Notes: generated from the sequence alone by a model not told the origin. Positions 1-8,835 are shown, counted from the stretch's first letter. The stretch is 18,354 nucleotides of DNA from DASWHD01 sp036393335 (GCA_036393335.1 DASWHD010000213.1:1-18354); one strand, 5' to 3'. Numbers and translations: made by a program.

Positions 1-145
1 CACCCCGGAGACGGCCTTGCGCCTGGGTCGTTACTTTGGGAACAGCGCGCAGTTCTGGATGAACCTCCAGACTCGTTACGACCTTGCGGTCACCGAACGG
101 GCCCTGGGGGAGCGGATCAACGCCGAGGTCAGTGACGCGGCGTGA
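1..145 (+). CDS. higA: HigA-family antitoxin, C-terminal fragment
   Basis: Partial gene entering from the left edge; the frame begins at base 2 and ends at TGA 143-145, giving 47 residues. The visible part contains the signature TALRLGRYFGNSAQFWMNLQ followed by TRYDLAV, the end of the helix-turn-helix domain of the XRE/HigA (VapI) antitoxin family. In this family the antitoxin binds and neutralises the HigB ribosome-dependent mRNA interferase and represses its own operon. The higB partner usually lies directly upstream, which would be outside the window. The family assignment is from recognised sequence; the function as an active toxin-antitoxin pair is inferred and cannot be tested here. Confidence 0.85.
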   Translation, partial: TPETALRLGRYFGNSAQFWMNLQTRYDLAVTERALGERINAEVSDAA

Positions 146-279
146 CCGACCGCTTCGCCGGTGAATGCGGTGGTCGAAGCGCCCGACGTCCACCCAGAGC
201 CCCTCGGAGTAATCGCGGGCCGCGTCCGCAAGAAAGCCCTCCGCCGACGTCCCCGCCGCGCATCGGGTAGAGCTCCCGT
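146..279. other. Intergenic stretch without a recognised gene
   Basis: This lies between the antitoxin stop and the REP-like palindrome. Open frames cross it on both strands, as expected at this GC content, but none has a recognisable family motif, and the ones present run into repeats or into the opposite-strand ligase gene. I see no tRNA or clear promoter. Confidence 0.4.
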
Positions 280-329
280 AGGGCGGATGCCCTGCCTGCC
301 GGCAGGCAGGCCGCAGGGCGATCCGCCCT
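280..329. repeat. REP-like palindrome
   Basis: Outer arms AGGGCGGATGCCCTGC (280-295) and GCAGGGCGATCCGCCCT (313-329) are inverted copies differing by one inserted base. They enclose a GC-rich palindrome at 291-310 built on CTGCCGGCAG. The GTAGGGCGGAT start resembles intergenic REP-type elements of proteobacteria. It lies between the convergent antitoxin and ligase genes, where it could fold in RNA from either strand. Confidence 0.75.
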
Positions 330-372
330 GGCAATGCCCGGCGTGATCCACCGCCGTGCGATGGCAGCGAAC

Positions 373-398
373 GCCGGAACCGCCGGCGGCGTTCCGGC
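373..398 (-). terminator. Hairpin directly after the ligase stop, possible terminator
   Basis: Perfect 8-bp arms GCCGGAAC (373-380) and GTTCCGGC (391-398) surround a GC-rich 10-base centre that can pair further. The stem begins on the base after the stop codon of the minus-strand ligase gene. There is no T-run, so it is not a canonical intrinsic terminator. It could protect the 3' end or act with Rho. Confidence 0.4.
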
Positions 399-2186
<1,788 letters not shown>

Positions 2187-2240
2187 AGGGTGCGCATCCT
2201 GCGAACGATGACGCCTGACATGCCGACCGGATTGCGCAGC

Positions 2241-3089
2241 TTACCGTAGCCGCGGGCGGATGAAGGTCCCCTTCAACTGGAACTTGTACGACCCGTCCTC
2301 CTGCGCGTACACCGACGCGAGGTCCTTGAACCCCGCGAGAGAATCCGTGACGGCAGGCGGCAGGCTGAGGGTGCAGAGCAGGTCGAGAAGCGACTGGGGG
2401 AGGGGCAGGCGCAGGCGGATCCGACCACTGAGGGTCGCGGACAGATCGCTGCCGGTGAGCACCGCCTCGTCAATCTGCAACACTCCCTTGTCCATCTGTG
2501 CGCGAGCCGTGAGCCGCTCGAAGGGCACCTCCGGTAACGCCTGGCCGAAGTACGCCACCCCGGCGATGCTTCCCGGCCCGCCCGTGACGTCCAACTCGCC
2601 GCTCCCGGCGACCCAGCGCGCCGGCTCGCCGGCGAACTCCACTCGTCCTCTCACCTCCCCGCGCACCCCGGCGAAACGCTCGCTGAACGGCGCGATCAGG
2701 GCGCCGAGGCGTAGCCCTGCACAGTCCACCTCCACCCCGTAACTGCCTCCACCACGCTCCTCCACCACCGCCCGCAGCTCGCCACCGTACGCCTGGAAGC
2801 GGCCGTCGAGGTACATGGGGCCGCTTGCGCTGCGTAGCAGGCCGCCGACGTGGAAGGTGGAGGCGACGAACAGGGGTGCTCCGTCGGCGCCGCGGCGCCC
2901 GATGCGGAGACCGGTCCCGGAGAGGGCCAGGCCCGACGGACCCAGAGTGGCAAAGTCGATCGCCAGCCCCGCCGGGGCCTCCACAGCGGCGAGCTGCCGG
3001 CGTACCACCTCGGCGTAGGGGAAGCGCAGATAGACGGTGGCGACGAATACCACCAGGAAGAGGGCAACGTACCCGGCGATGCGGATCAC
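2241..3089 (-). CDS. gspN: Type II secretion system protein GspN
   Basis: A 282-residue protein with one N-terminal membrane helix (about residues 5-23, AGYVALFLVVFVATVYLRF) and a mostly beta-rich periplasmic remainder. It resembles the GspN type found at the end of gsp operons in deltaproteobacteria and Leptospira, with repeated hydrophobic-polar strands such as GSGELDVTGGPGSIAG and LSATLSGRIRLRLPLP. This fold is related to AsmA-like and lipid-transfer proteins, though that relation is inference. GspN is accessory and its exact role in secretion is not settled. The start is GTG, whose first four bases (GTGA) overlap the gspM stop, which implies translational coupling. It is the last gsp gene of the run. 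Confidence 0.85.
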   Translation of the reverse strand: MIRIAGYVALFLVVFVATVYLRFPYAEVVRRQLAAVEAPAGLAIDFATLGPSGLALSGTGLRIGRRGADGAPLFVASTFHVGGLLRSASGPMYLDGRFQAYGGELRAVVEERGGGSYGVEVDCAGLRLGALIAPFSERFAGVRGEVRGRVEFAGEPARWVAGSGELDVTGGPGSIAGVAYFGQALPEVPFERLTARAQMDKGVLQIDEAVLTGSDLSATLSGRIRLRLPLPQSLLDLLCTLSLPPAVTDSLAGFKDLASVYAQEDGSYKFQLKGTFIRPRLR

Positions 3090-3622
3090 GATACCCTCCC
3101 GACCAGCGTGCCCACCGTGAGCTTCACCTTCAATCGCCCCGGCTCGCCTTCCCGGACGCGCAGCTCCTCCGCGATCTCGATGCGCTTCACATAGAGGGAG
3201 TCATGGCTGCGTTCGATGTCGCGCAACAGGCGGGCAAGGTCCTCCAGGGTGAGCCCCTTGAGATCGATGTCGACGGTCTGCTCGCGATAATCCCCCACCG
3301 GGTGCTCCCCCGGCTTGAAGGACTCGATGCGGTCCTTGATGCCGGAGCGCTGGGCGAGGGACTCCAGCTCGACGAACAGGGAGAACCCCTCGCGATGGCG
3401 CGTGACGCGCTCCTCGAACTCTTGGTAACGCTCGGTGAGCCGCACGAGCTGCGCCTCGAGGTCGCCGAACGCGACCAGCTCCTGGCGCTTCTGGTCCACC
3501 TTGCGCTCCAGCAAGCTGCTCTGCTCCACCAGCGGCACGACCAGGAAACGGCCGATCCCCACCACGACCACGCAGCCGATAGCCGCCGCCACCAGCCACT
3601 GCTCACGACTGCTGAGGGTCAT
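3086..3622 (-). CDS. gspM: Type II secretion system inner-membrane protein GspM
   Basis: A 178-residue bitopic protein: short cytoplasmic start, membrane helix about residues 10-30 (WLVAAAIGCVVVVGIGRFLV), then a coiled-coil stretch about 33-75 (EQSSLLERKVDQKRQELVAF onward) and a small alpha/beta periplasmic domain that includes the segments TVDIDLKGLTLEDLARLLRD and LKVKLTVGTLVG. This is the GspM/PilO architecture. GspM pairs with GspL in the inner-membrane platform. Its ATG overlaps the gspL stop in an ATGA arrangement and its own stop overlaps the gspN start. Sequence conservation in this family is low, so the call rests on topology plus operon position. Confidence 0.88.
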   Translation of the reverse strand: MTLSSREQWLVAAAIGCVVVVGIGRFLVVPLVEQSSLLERKVDQKRQELVAFGDLEAQLVRLTERYQEFEERVTRHREGFSLFVELESLAQRSGIKDRIESFKPGEHPVGDYREQTVDIDLKGLTLEDLARLLRDIERSHDSLYVKRIEIAEELRVREGEPGRLKVKLTVGTLVGRVS

Positions 3623-5073
3623 GTCCGCTTCCCCGGAGCCGGTGTCAGCACGAGCTGGAAACGCACTCGCTGCTGGTCCACCGACAGCTTGGCGTCGCGC
3701 ACCTCCACGGTGGCGAACGCCGGCGTCGTGTGCAGTACCCCCTTGAGGCGTTCCACCTCCTTGAAGTCGTCGACCGTGCCGTTGAGGCGGATGTCCTTAC
3801 CGTCGATGGTGAGGGTCTTGACCGTCAGATCGAGGTCCGGTGGCACCATCTCGCTCAGCAGGTTCAGCCAGTAGAGGGGCTGACCACCGGGCCGGGTGAG
3901 GTCCTCGAAGAAGGCGACGCGCTGGGCGAGATCGTCGATCCGACCCTGCACCTGGTCCGTCTCTTTTCCATCGACCACCCGGGTCCCCTCCGGCATCACT
4001 TGCTCGAAGCGCACGCGAAGCTGCTCGCGCAGCGCCTCGTAGGCCCGGCTGTGGGCGGTAAACGACGCGTAAAGGTCGGCGGCCACCAGCACCGCCACCA
4101 GGGCGACGGCGACGCCGTAGCCCAGCGCGTGGCGGCGCAGCTGGTGCAGCTCGCGTATCCACGGCGAGCGGGTGCGGTGGAAGTCGACGGCGAACGGGAC
4201 GCGCCGTGCCGCCTGCAACAAGAGCCCATAGGCGGTGAACGCCTCCTCGGTCCATTGCCGGCCGTCGCTGGTGGCGGTGCTCGGCAGGCCGAGGCGGGCG
4301 ACCTGCACCGGCAACCCGAGGCGCTCGCCGAGGGCGGCGACGAGCCGTTCGTCCGCGGCGCCCGGCCCGGCTACCACCAGGCGGCTGGGTGCCGGGCCGT
4401 CCCCGGCGGTGGCCGCGACGTAGGCCGCGTGGAGCAGGTCGAGGAGATCACCAAACGGCGCCCGCGCGTCGTCTGCCGCCGTCCAGCGCACCACCCGTCG
4501 TAGTGCCTCCCGTCCGTCGGCCACCAAGAGAAAGAGGGCCTGGCCCTCTTCCACCACCACCACCGCCTGGCAGCCCTCCGCAGTCAGGGCGCCACTCACC
4601 ATCAGGCCGGTGACCAGGGCCGAAATCTCCTCCCCCACCAGGGAGGGGCTCACCCCCGCCTCCTCCAGCCGTTGCAGGTGGATCTCCAGCACCCGCTGCT
4701 CTACCGCCACGGCGCGCACCCGCCACGGACCCTCACCGCCGAGGGAGTAGAAGTCGAGCACCGCGCGCTCCACCGGGTAGGGCAACAGCGGCTCGATGGC
4801 GAACGGCAGGGCGTCGCGCACCTTGCCGGTCTGGCGGAACGGAAGCTCCAGATCGCGCACGCTCACCTGGCCCGATGCCAAGCAGCTCGCCACCTTCTCC
4901 CCCACCATGCCGTGGCGCTGGAAGACCCGGCGCAGGACCTCGGTCTCCGGCAGGTCGCCGGTGAACCGCTCGCTGGCGCAGAGCTGGAGGGTCACACCAC
5001 CGGCGGCGGGCACGCCGCGCAGCAGGCGCATGACGCCCGGGTGAATCTCCAGCGCATTCAGGATTCGTGCCAT
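3619..5073 (-). CDS. gspL: Type II secretion system protein GspL
   Basis: A 484-residue inner-membrane protein. Residues 1 to about 300 form the cytoplasmic actin-like (PilM-like) domain, with FAIEPLLPYPVERAVLDFYS near 91-110 typical of the family. A membrane helix follows at about 317-338 (LGYGVAVALVAVLVAADLYA). The periplasmic part carries a helix and a PilN-like ferredoxin fold (YWLNLLSEMVPPDLDLTVKT, about 401-420). In the T2SS, the cytoplasmic domain of GspL binds the N-terminus of the ATPase GspE and its periplasmic domain binds GspM. The gene starts 7 bases after the gspK stop and overlaps gspM by four bases. Confidence 0.92.
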   Translation of the reverse strand: MARILNALEIHPGVMRLLRGVPAAGGVTLQLCASERFTGDLPETEVLRRVFQRHGMVGEKVASCLASGQVSVRDLELPFRQTGKVRDALPFAIEPLLPYPVERAVLDFYSLGGEGPWRVRAVAVEQRVLEIHLQRLEEAGVSPSLVGEEISALVTGLMVSGALTAEGCQAVVVVEEGQALFLLVADGREALRRVVRWTAADDARAPFGDLLDLLHAAYVAATAGDGPAPSRLVVAGPGAADERLVAALGERLGLPVQVARLGLPSTATSDGRQWTEEAFTAYGLLLQAARRVPFAVDFHRTRSPWIRELHQLRRHALGYGVAVALVAVLVAADLYASFTAHSRAYEALREQLRVRFEQVMPEGTRVVDGKETDQVQGRIDDLAQRVAFFEDLTRPGGQPLYWLNLLSEMVPPDLDLTVKTLTIDGKDIRLNGTVDDFKEVERLKGVLHTTPAFATVEVRDAKLSVDQQRVRFQLVLTPAPGKRT

Positions 5074-5080
5074 GGGGAGA

Positions 5081-6205
5081 CTATTGCTCGCGCCAGTAGA
5101 GGATCTTCACGTTGCCGTTGCTGTCCCGCGCCACCACGGCGGTGACGCTCTTCTGGGTCAGGTCCCCGCCCTGGATGTCCTCGCCCTGCCCCACGGCGCC
5201 GGTGGCGTAGATAGTGAAGGATGTGCTTTTCGCTTCCAAGAGACGGGTACGGCCGCCACTCTGCGGCGGCTTCTGCAAGGCGTTGAGGGTGTCCTGGTCG
5301 AGGATGCCGCGCGTCTTGAGGTCCGTGGGATTGGGAAACGGGTCCTCGGCCCGCGCGGCGCGCCAGTCGTCGGCCTGGGTCTCGTCGAGGGTGACCCCCT
5401 GCCCCTGCTGATCGGTACCGGCCAGGCTGGTCAATATCCACGGGTACTTGTCCGGATCGGGATCGACGGTGTTGACATTGAGCAGGCCGTCGCCGGTGGT
5501 CGTGACCAGTTCCAGGAGCCCCGGCACGTCCTCCCCACCATACAGCAGCTTGTTGTCGAACCCCTTGATCAACGCCAGCTCGGAGGCGCTCAGCAGGGGC
5601 CGGTTGGCGATCTCCACCGGCGGGTCGAGGTTGCGGTAGTAGTCCTCCTCCGCGCCGTCACCGGTCACCTGGTCGTTCTTGTCCAACCAGTCGATGAGGC
5701 TGTCGGTCAGCGCCTGGGCGTCGCTCCGGCCGAGCTGGGTCAGCAGCTCCGCGAAGATCGGGACGAGACCTGCGTCGACCTGATCGTTGGCCTCGTTGAC
5801 CAGGCGGTTGACGTTGAAGCGCCGGTTGTTGTCCTCGATGCTCAGCAGGACGTACCCCTCCTCCACCGGGTTGTACGGGGGCGCCTGGGCCCACTGGTCC
5901 TCGAGGCTGTCGATGGCCCCCTGGTCGTGGTCATCGGTGCGCAGCAGGGCCATGCCCACGTGCACCCCCGCCTCCGCCAGGTAGGCGGCCTGAATGCTCT
6001 CCACGTACGAGCGTGCCAGCTCCAGCTCCACCTGGCTGCCGTAGTTGAACTGCACCACCAGGGTCGCCAGCAGCCCCACCACCACCAGCACCAGCACCAG
6101 GGCGAACCCTCGTTCGCCGGCCGGCGCCGAGCGAACCACGGTGGCCGCCGCGGGCCGGGCAGTGCATCTGGCCGCCGGGGCGCGGCTGGGGACGTGTCGG
6201 CCCAT
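5081..6205 (-). CDS. gspK: Type II secretion minor pseudopilin GspK
   Basis: A 374-residue pseudopilin, the large one at the pseudopilus tip. The prepilin peptidase site is ERG|FALVLVL with cleavage after residue 33; as is usual for GspK, the glutamate at +5 of the mature protein is absent (leucine or valine in that stretch). A long helix with YLAEAGVHVGMALL follows, then the GspK alpha-helical insertion with the conserved DSLIDWLDKNDQVTGDGAEE (168-187) and SASELALIKGF (207-217). The start is ATG at 6205, two bases after the gspJ stop; an open frame extends further upstream but only as out-of-frame reading of gspJ. The leader of 33 residues is long and rich in Ala, Arg and Pro. Confidence 0.93.
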   Translation of the reverse strand: MGRHVPSRAPAARCTARPAAATVVRSAPAGERGFALVLVLVVVGLLATLVVQFNYGSQVELELARSYVESIQAAYLAEAGVHVGMALLRTDDHDQGAIDSLEDQWAQAPPYNPVEEGYVLLSIEDNNRRFNVNRLVNEANDQVDAGLVPIFAELLTQLGRSDAQALTDSLIDWLDKNDQVTGDGAEEDYYRNLDPPVEIANRPLLSASELALIKGFDNKLLYGGEDVPGLLELVTTTGDGLLNVNTVDPDPDKYPWILTSLAGTDQQGQGVTLDETQADDWRAARAEDPFPNPTDLKTRGILDQDTLNALQKPPQSGGRTRLLEAKSTSFTIYATGAVGQGEDIQGGDLTQKSVTAVVARDSNGNVKILYWREQ

Positions 6206-6207
6206 CG

Positions 6208-6933
6208 CTACCACGCCAGGGGAATGTCCACCAGAGAGCGGATCTCGATGGGCTCGGCCTCGGGATCGGGCGACTCGGCGGGGAGAAAGAGCGAGATCTG
6301 CACCACCCGGGGCAGGACATTGGCCTGGCGCGAGTCCCACTCGTGGGTCCACCCCTGCGGCCCGTAGTACTGGAAGTCGAGCCCCAGCAGCGCGTCGCTG
6401 AGCCGGTAAGTTCCGCCGCCCCCTTCCGGATCGCCGTCGCGGGTGGCGTCCTCGCGCCGGTAGAGGACGACGTGCCCATCGGCGTCCGACTCCAGCCAGT
6501 AGCTCACCTCGGCGGTCTCCGTTTCCGGCAGGCTCGGGTGCAGCTTGAGATGGGCGGCTTGGACCCAGGTCAGCCGGTCGGCGGGCAGATTGTTCGCGGT
6601 CCCGTCCTGGCCGAGGAAGACCAGACGCGTGTCGTCGGCGGTGAGGAGGGCCGAGCGCAGCTCGCGTTCCATCATCTCCAGCAGGATGCGCGCCGCCTGC
6701 TCCCGGTCGGTCCGCCCCGCGATGCGCGTGATGCCATCCACCGTCGACCACAGGCTGCCGTACACCATGGTCATGACCAGGACCAGCAGCCCGAGGGTCA
6801 CCAGGACCTCGACCAGAGTGAAGCCTGCCGCTGCGTGGCAGGCAGTAGGCAGTACACGAACTGTGGCTGCGCGCCGGATGGTCGAGGCGATCGAGCCTAC
6901 TGCCCTCTGCCTGCTGCCTACTGTCGTGCCCAT
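6208..6933 (-). CDS. gspJ: Type II secretion minor pseudopilin GspJ
   Basis: A 241-residue minor pseudopilin with AAG|FTLVEVLVTLGLLVLVMTMV: cleavage after residue 37, glutamate at +5, then the hydrophobic helix. The globular part includes EQAARILLEMMERELRSALL (about 65-84) and the typical late segment LDFQYYGPQGW. GspJ joins GspI and GspK in the tip complex that primes the pseudopilus. The ATG overlaps the gspI stop by one base (TGATG), which fixes the start by coupling. The leader (MGTTVGSRQRAVGSIASTIR onward) is encoded by a palindromic AGGCAGT-rich segment and is longer than the usual 6-15 residues. No in-frame alternative start lies between it and the cleavage site. Confidence 0.92.
   Translation of the reverse strand: MGTTVGSRQRAVGSIASTIRRAATVRVLPTACHAAAGFTLVEVLVTLGLLVLVMTMVYGSLWSTVDGITRIAGRTDREQAARILLEMMERELRSALLTADDTRLVFLGQDGTANNLPADRLTWVQAAHLKLHPSLPETETAEVSYWLESDADGHVVLYRREDATRDGDPEGGGGTYRLSDALLGLDFQYYGPQGWTHEWDSRQANVLPRVVQISLFLPAESPDPEAEPIEIRSLVDIPLAW
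6837..6923. repeat. Palindromic AGGCAGT-rich segment inside the gspJ leader
   Basis: The left arm 6837-6854 (GGCAGGCAGTAGGCAGTA) matches the reverse complement of 6898-6915 at 15 of 18 positions, and further TGCTGCCTACTG units continue to 6923. The span is 87 bp (29 codons) and stays open in the gspJ frame. It encodes most of the prepilin leader just before the hydrophobic segment. Confidence 0.65.
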
Positions 6934-7511
6934 CACTGCAAACGGAAGGTGCGCACCCGCACCATCTGATCCGGGTTGGGACCCCAGGCGACCTCCACCG
7001 AGACCTCGTACACCTTCACCCGCTGGGTGGAGTATTGCGACTCCTCGACCCGCTCCACCCAGGCAAAGCGGGAGAGGTCCGGCTCTTCGTAGCCCCCCTC
7101 GTTCACGCCCTCGGCCGGCACGCCGGTCTTGGTGAGATCCACCATCCGATTCTTGGCCAGGCGCGCCGCCGTGGCCATCGCTTCCGCCTTGGCGGCGAGG
7201 GTCACGGTGGAGGCGTGCAGCTTGAGCACCGCCACCATGGCCGTGCCCAGGATCACCACCGACACGAGCACCTCCAACAAGGTGAATCCCGAACAACCGG
7301 TTCTCCCCAACGGGGAGTCCCATGAGGCCCCCTCTCCCCGGAAGGGGGACGGGGGGACGGTGGTGGGCGCCAGCGGTGCGCCCCGGTCAGCACCCGGCAG
7401 AGTAGTGGTCACAATCGCCCCCACCCCGGCCCTCCCCCGGTGGGGGAGGGAGGGGCTGCGCCCCTCGCACCCGCGTCGCCGACCCCTGACTCCTGCCTTC
7501 CACGCCATCAT
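6933..7511 (-). CDS. gspI: Type II secretion minor pseudopilin GspI
   Basis: A 192-residue protein in which the true pseudopilin starts at CSG|FTLLEVLVSVVILGTAMVAV; cleavage falls after residue 75, with glutamate at +5. The mature part of about 117 residues is normal for GspI and ends with the C-terminal strand VRVRTFRLQ. GspI is the organiser of the minor pseudopilin tip complex. The start is set at ATG 7511, where ATGATG overlaps the gspH stop. The preceding 75-residue leader is exceptional (family leaders are usually under about 20 residues) and residues about 20-61 come from a 126-bp palindromic repeat that is open in this frame. A TTG eight codons before the cleavage site (SPLGRTGCSG) is the only nearby in-frame alternative and lacks a clear ribosome-binding site. 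Confidence 0.9.
   Translation of the reverse strand: MMAWKAGVRGRRRGCEGRSPSLPHRGRAGVGAIVTTTLPGADRGAPLAPTTVPPSPFRGEGASWDSPLGRTGCSGFTLLEVLVSVVILGTAMVAVLKLHASTVTLAAKAEAMATAARLAKNRMVDLTKTGVPAEGVNEGGYEEPDLSRFAWVERVEESQYSTQRVKVYEVSVEVAWGPNPDQMVRVRTFRLQ
7328..7453 (-). repeat. 126-bp palindromic element, copy in gspI leader
   Basis: Read on the minus strand, it starts with the hairpin CCTCCCCCACCGGGGGAGG followed by GCCGGGGTGGGGGCG. It ends with GTCCCCCTTCCGGGGAGAGG preceded by CACCACCGTCCCC. The two halves are largely complementary, so the whole forms a long imperfect palindrome with internal end hairpins. It aligns without gaps to the gspH copy (8056-8181). The similarity continues to 7291, 162 bp in all, through a small CTCCCCGTTGGGGAG hairpin. 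At 42 codons long, it keeps the gspI frame. Confidence 0.85.
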
Positions 7512-8200
7512 CCCGCCTCTATCGTGGCCGTCTCCTCGACGAACCCGTCGAGGCGCTCCACGGCACCGGTGAGGGCGTCGATCACCAGGGTGTACTCGCG
7601 GTCACCGTCGGTGACGTGGAGCAAGCTGCGCTCGATGAAACCGCTGGGCAGGAAGACCGTGAATACGTCCGAGTGGTCCTCGCGCCGCCGCCCCTGAAAC
7701 TGGGTCAGGACGTTGACTAGCTGCACCCGCCCGGGCCAGCGGCGGCGCCGCACCAGGGTGCGCTCGTCCTCCACCACCTCGCCGCTGGATGCCACGTAGG
7801 TGACCCACAGCTCGCCGGTCTTCAGGTCGTAATTGAGCCGGTACTGGCGATGGCTGCGCACCGCTCGGTCGCGGGTGACATGGACGAGGGCGGAAAGCTG
7901 GCGGGTGGCGAGCTTGATGTCCGATGCGAACATGGTGCGGGAGATACGCGGTGCCACCACGGCCATGGCGATCCCGAGCAGGACCACCACCACCATGACC
8001 TCGACCAGGGTGAAGCCTGAACAACCGCTTCTCCCCGCAGGGGAGTCCACCGAGACCCCCTCCCTCCGGGAGGGGGACGGGGGGAGGGCGGTGGGAGTCG
8101 GCGGTGCGCCGGGTACATCGCCCGACAGCATGCTGGTGCCAGCCGCCCCCACCCCAGCCCTCCCCCGGAAGGGGAGGGAGCGAGTGGCCCGGGCCGTCAT
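7508..8200 (-). CDS. gspH: Type II secretion minor pseudopilin GspH
   Basis: A 230-residue minor pseudopilin with CSG|FTLVEVMVVVVLLGIAMAVV: cleavage after residue 62, glutamate at +5. The mature protein of about 168 residues has the GspH pattern ALVHVTRDRAVRSHRQYRLN and a C-terminal VFTVFLPSGF region. GspH links the tip complex to the GspG shaft. The start is ATG 8200, ten bases after the gspG stop, preceded by a strong ribosome-binding site (GAGGTGG, five bases upstream). The 62-residue leader is unusual and contains a 126-bp palindromic repeat. An internal GTG at 8050 follows GGAGGGAGGGGG of the repeat at good spacing and would give a normal 12-residue leader (VDSPAGRSGCSG), so two starts are possible. 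Confidence 0.9.
   Translation of the reverse strand: MTARATRSLPFRGRAGVGAAGTSMLSGDVPGAPPTPTALPPSPSRREGVSVDSPAGRSGCSGFTLVEVMVVVVLLGIAMAVVAPRISRTMFASDIKLATRQLSALVHVTRDRAVRSHRQYRLNYDLKTGELWVTYVASSGEVVEDERTLVRRRRWPGRVQLVNVLTQFQGRRREDHSDVFTVFLPSGFIERSLLHVTDGDREYTLVIDALTGAVERLDGFVEETATIEAG
8056..8181 (-). repeat. 126-bp palindromic element, copy in gspH leader
   Basis: On the minus strand it begins GCTCCCTCCCCTTCCGGGGG, continues AGGGCTGGGGTGGGGGCG, and ends CCCCCTCCCGGAGGGAGG. It aligns gap-free with the gspI copy (7328-7453) and with a reversed copy at 10157-10282. All three are exactly 126 bp, with conserved ends and a divergent middle. Extended similarity to the gspI copy runs from 8019. It sits directly before the prepilin cleavage region and stays open in the gspH frame. 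Confidence 0.85.
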
Positions 8201-8210
8201 TGCTACCACC

Positions 8211-8681
8211 TCACAGCGTCCAGCTCTCGATATCGGCAAAGGCGCCCTCGCCGCCGTCCTCGCCATCGGCGCCGTAACTCTCGATGTCGTAGTCGGGGCT
8301 GTGAATCCCCGGCGAGAGGTAGATGTAGTAGCTCCCCCACGGGTCGGTCGGCACCTTGTCGAGATAGCCCTCGGGGTTGTAGCGCAGGGGGGTGGGGGTG
8401 GTGGTCGGCGGCGTGACCAGGGCCTCCAATCCCTGGTCGGTGGTCGGGTAGAAGCCGTTGTCCGCCCGGTACAGCTTCAAGGCGCTCTCGAGCTGCTTGA
8501 TCGTCACCTCCGCGGCGGTGCGCTTGGCGGTGTCCGTGCGCCCGACGATGCGCGGCACGACGATGCTCGCCAGGAGGCCGAGGATGATGATCACCACCAC
8601 CACCTCGATCAGGGTGAAGCCCGCCTCCCCCTGGCCAACCATGCGCGCCTTGCCAACCATGGGTCTCTCGCAATTCCGCAT
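8211..8681 (-). CDS. gspG: Type II secretion major pseudopilin GspG
   Basis: A 156-residue major pseudopilin that builds the pseudopilus shaft. The processing site is GEAG|FTLIEVVVVIIILGLLAS with cleavage after residue 21 and glutamate at +5; VPRIVGRTDTAKRTAAEVTI follows, then LYRADNGFYPTTDQGLEALV (about 70-89) and the PTDPWGSYYIYLSPG block. The C-terminal loop SPDYDIESYGADGEDGGEG is the usual calcium-binding region. Three in-frame ATGs are possible (8681, 8660, 8642). The last has AAGG six bases upstream and gives an eight-residue leader (MVGQGEAG) of classic length, so the true start may be 8642. The two inner ATGs sit in a short direct repeat (ATGGTTGGC). It lies 10 bases before gspH. Confidence 0.95.
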   Translation of the reverse strand: MRNCERPMVGKARMVGQGEAGFTLIEVVVVIIILGLLASIVVPRIVGRTDTAKRTAAEVTIKQLESALKLYRADNGFYPTTDQGLEALVTPPTTTPTPLRYNPEGYLDKVPTDPWGSYYIYLSPGIHSPDYDIESYGADGEDGGEGAFADIESWTL

Positions 8682-8727
8682 TATCGTATCTGCCTATCCG
8701 CTCAGCTCAGGAACGCAGGAACGGTGA

Positions 8728-8835
8728 CGCACAAACAGGATCACGAAGGCACGAAATCGAAGAAGGCACGAAAAGAATCCTTTCATACGTTTCGTGTTTT
8801 CCTTTTTTCGTGCCTGCGTGTTCCTTCTGTGCGGG
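8728..8835. repeat. AT-richer imperfect palindrome between gspF and gspG
   Basis: The left part carries GCACAAACAGGATCACGAAG then GCACGAAAT and GGCACGAAAAG. The right part carries TTTCGTGTTTTCC, TTTTTTCGTGCC and GCGTGTTCCTTCTGTGC, whose reverse complement lines up with the left part over about 48 bases with few gaps. The repeated unit is (G)CACGAAA. It is strikingly less GC-rich than the flanking genes and could form a long stem in the mRNA between the platform gene and the highly expressed major pseudopilin. Confidence 0.7.

Noticed and set aside
5081..6751. A 556-codon version of gspK starting at 6751
   Set aside because: The first 182 codons are antiparallel-free overlap with gspJ in another frame and carry no pseudopilin features; the ATG at 6205 is two bases after the gspJ stop.
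6208..7323. An extended gspJ frame starting at ATG 7323 within the gspI leader
   Set aside because: It reads gspI out of frame. The gspI stop and gspJ ATG overlap at 6933, which is the natural start, although the ATG at 7323 follows a purine-rich repeat end.
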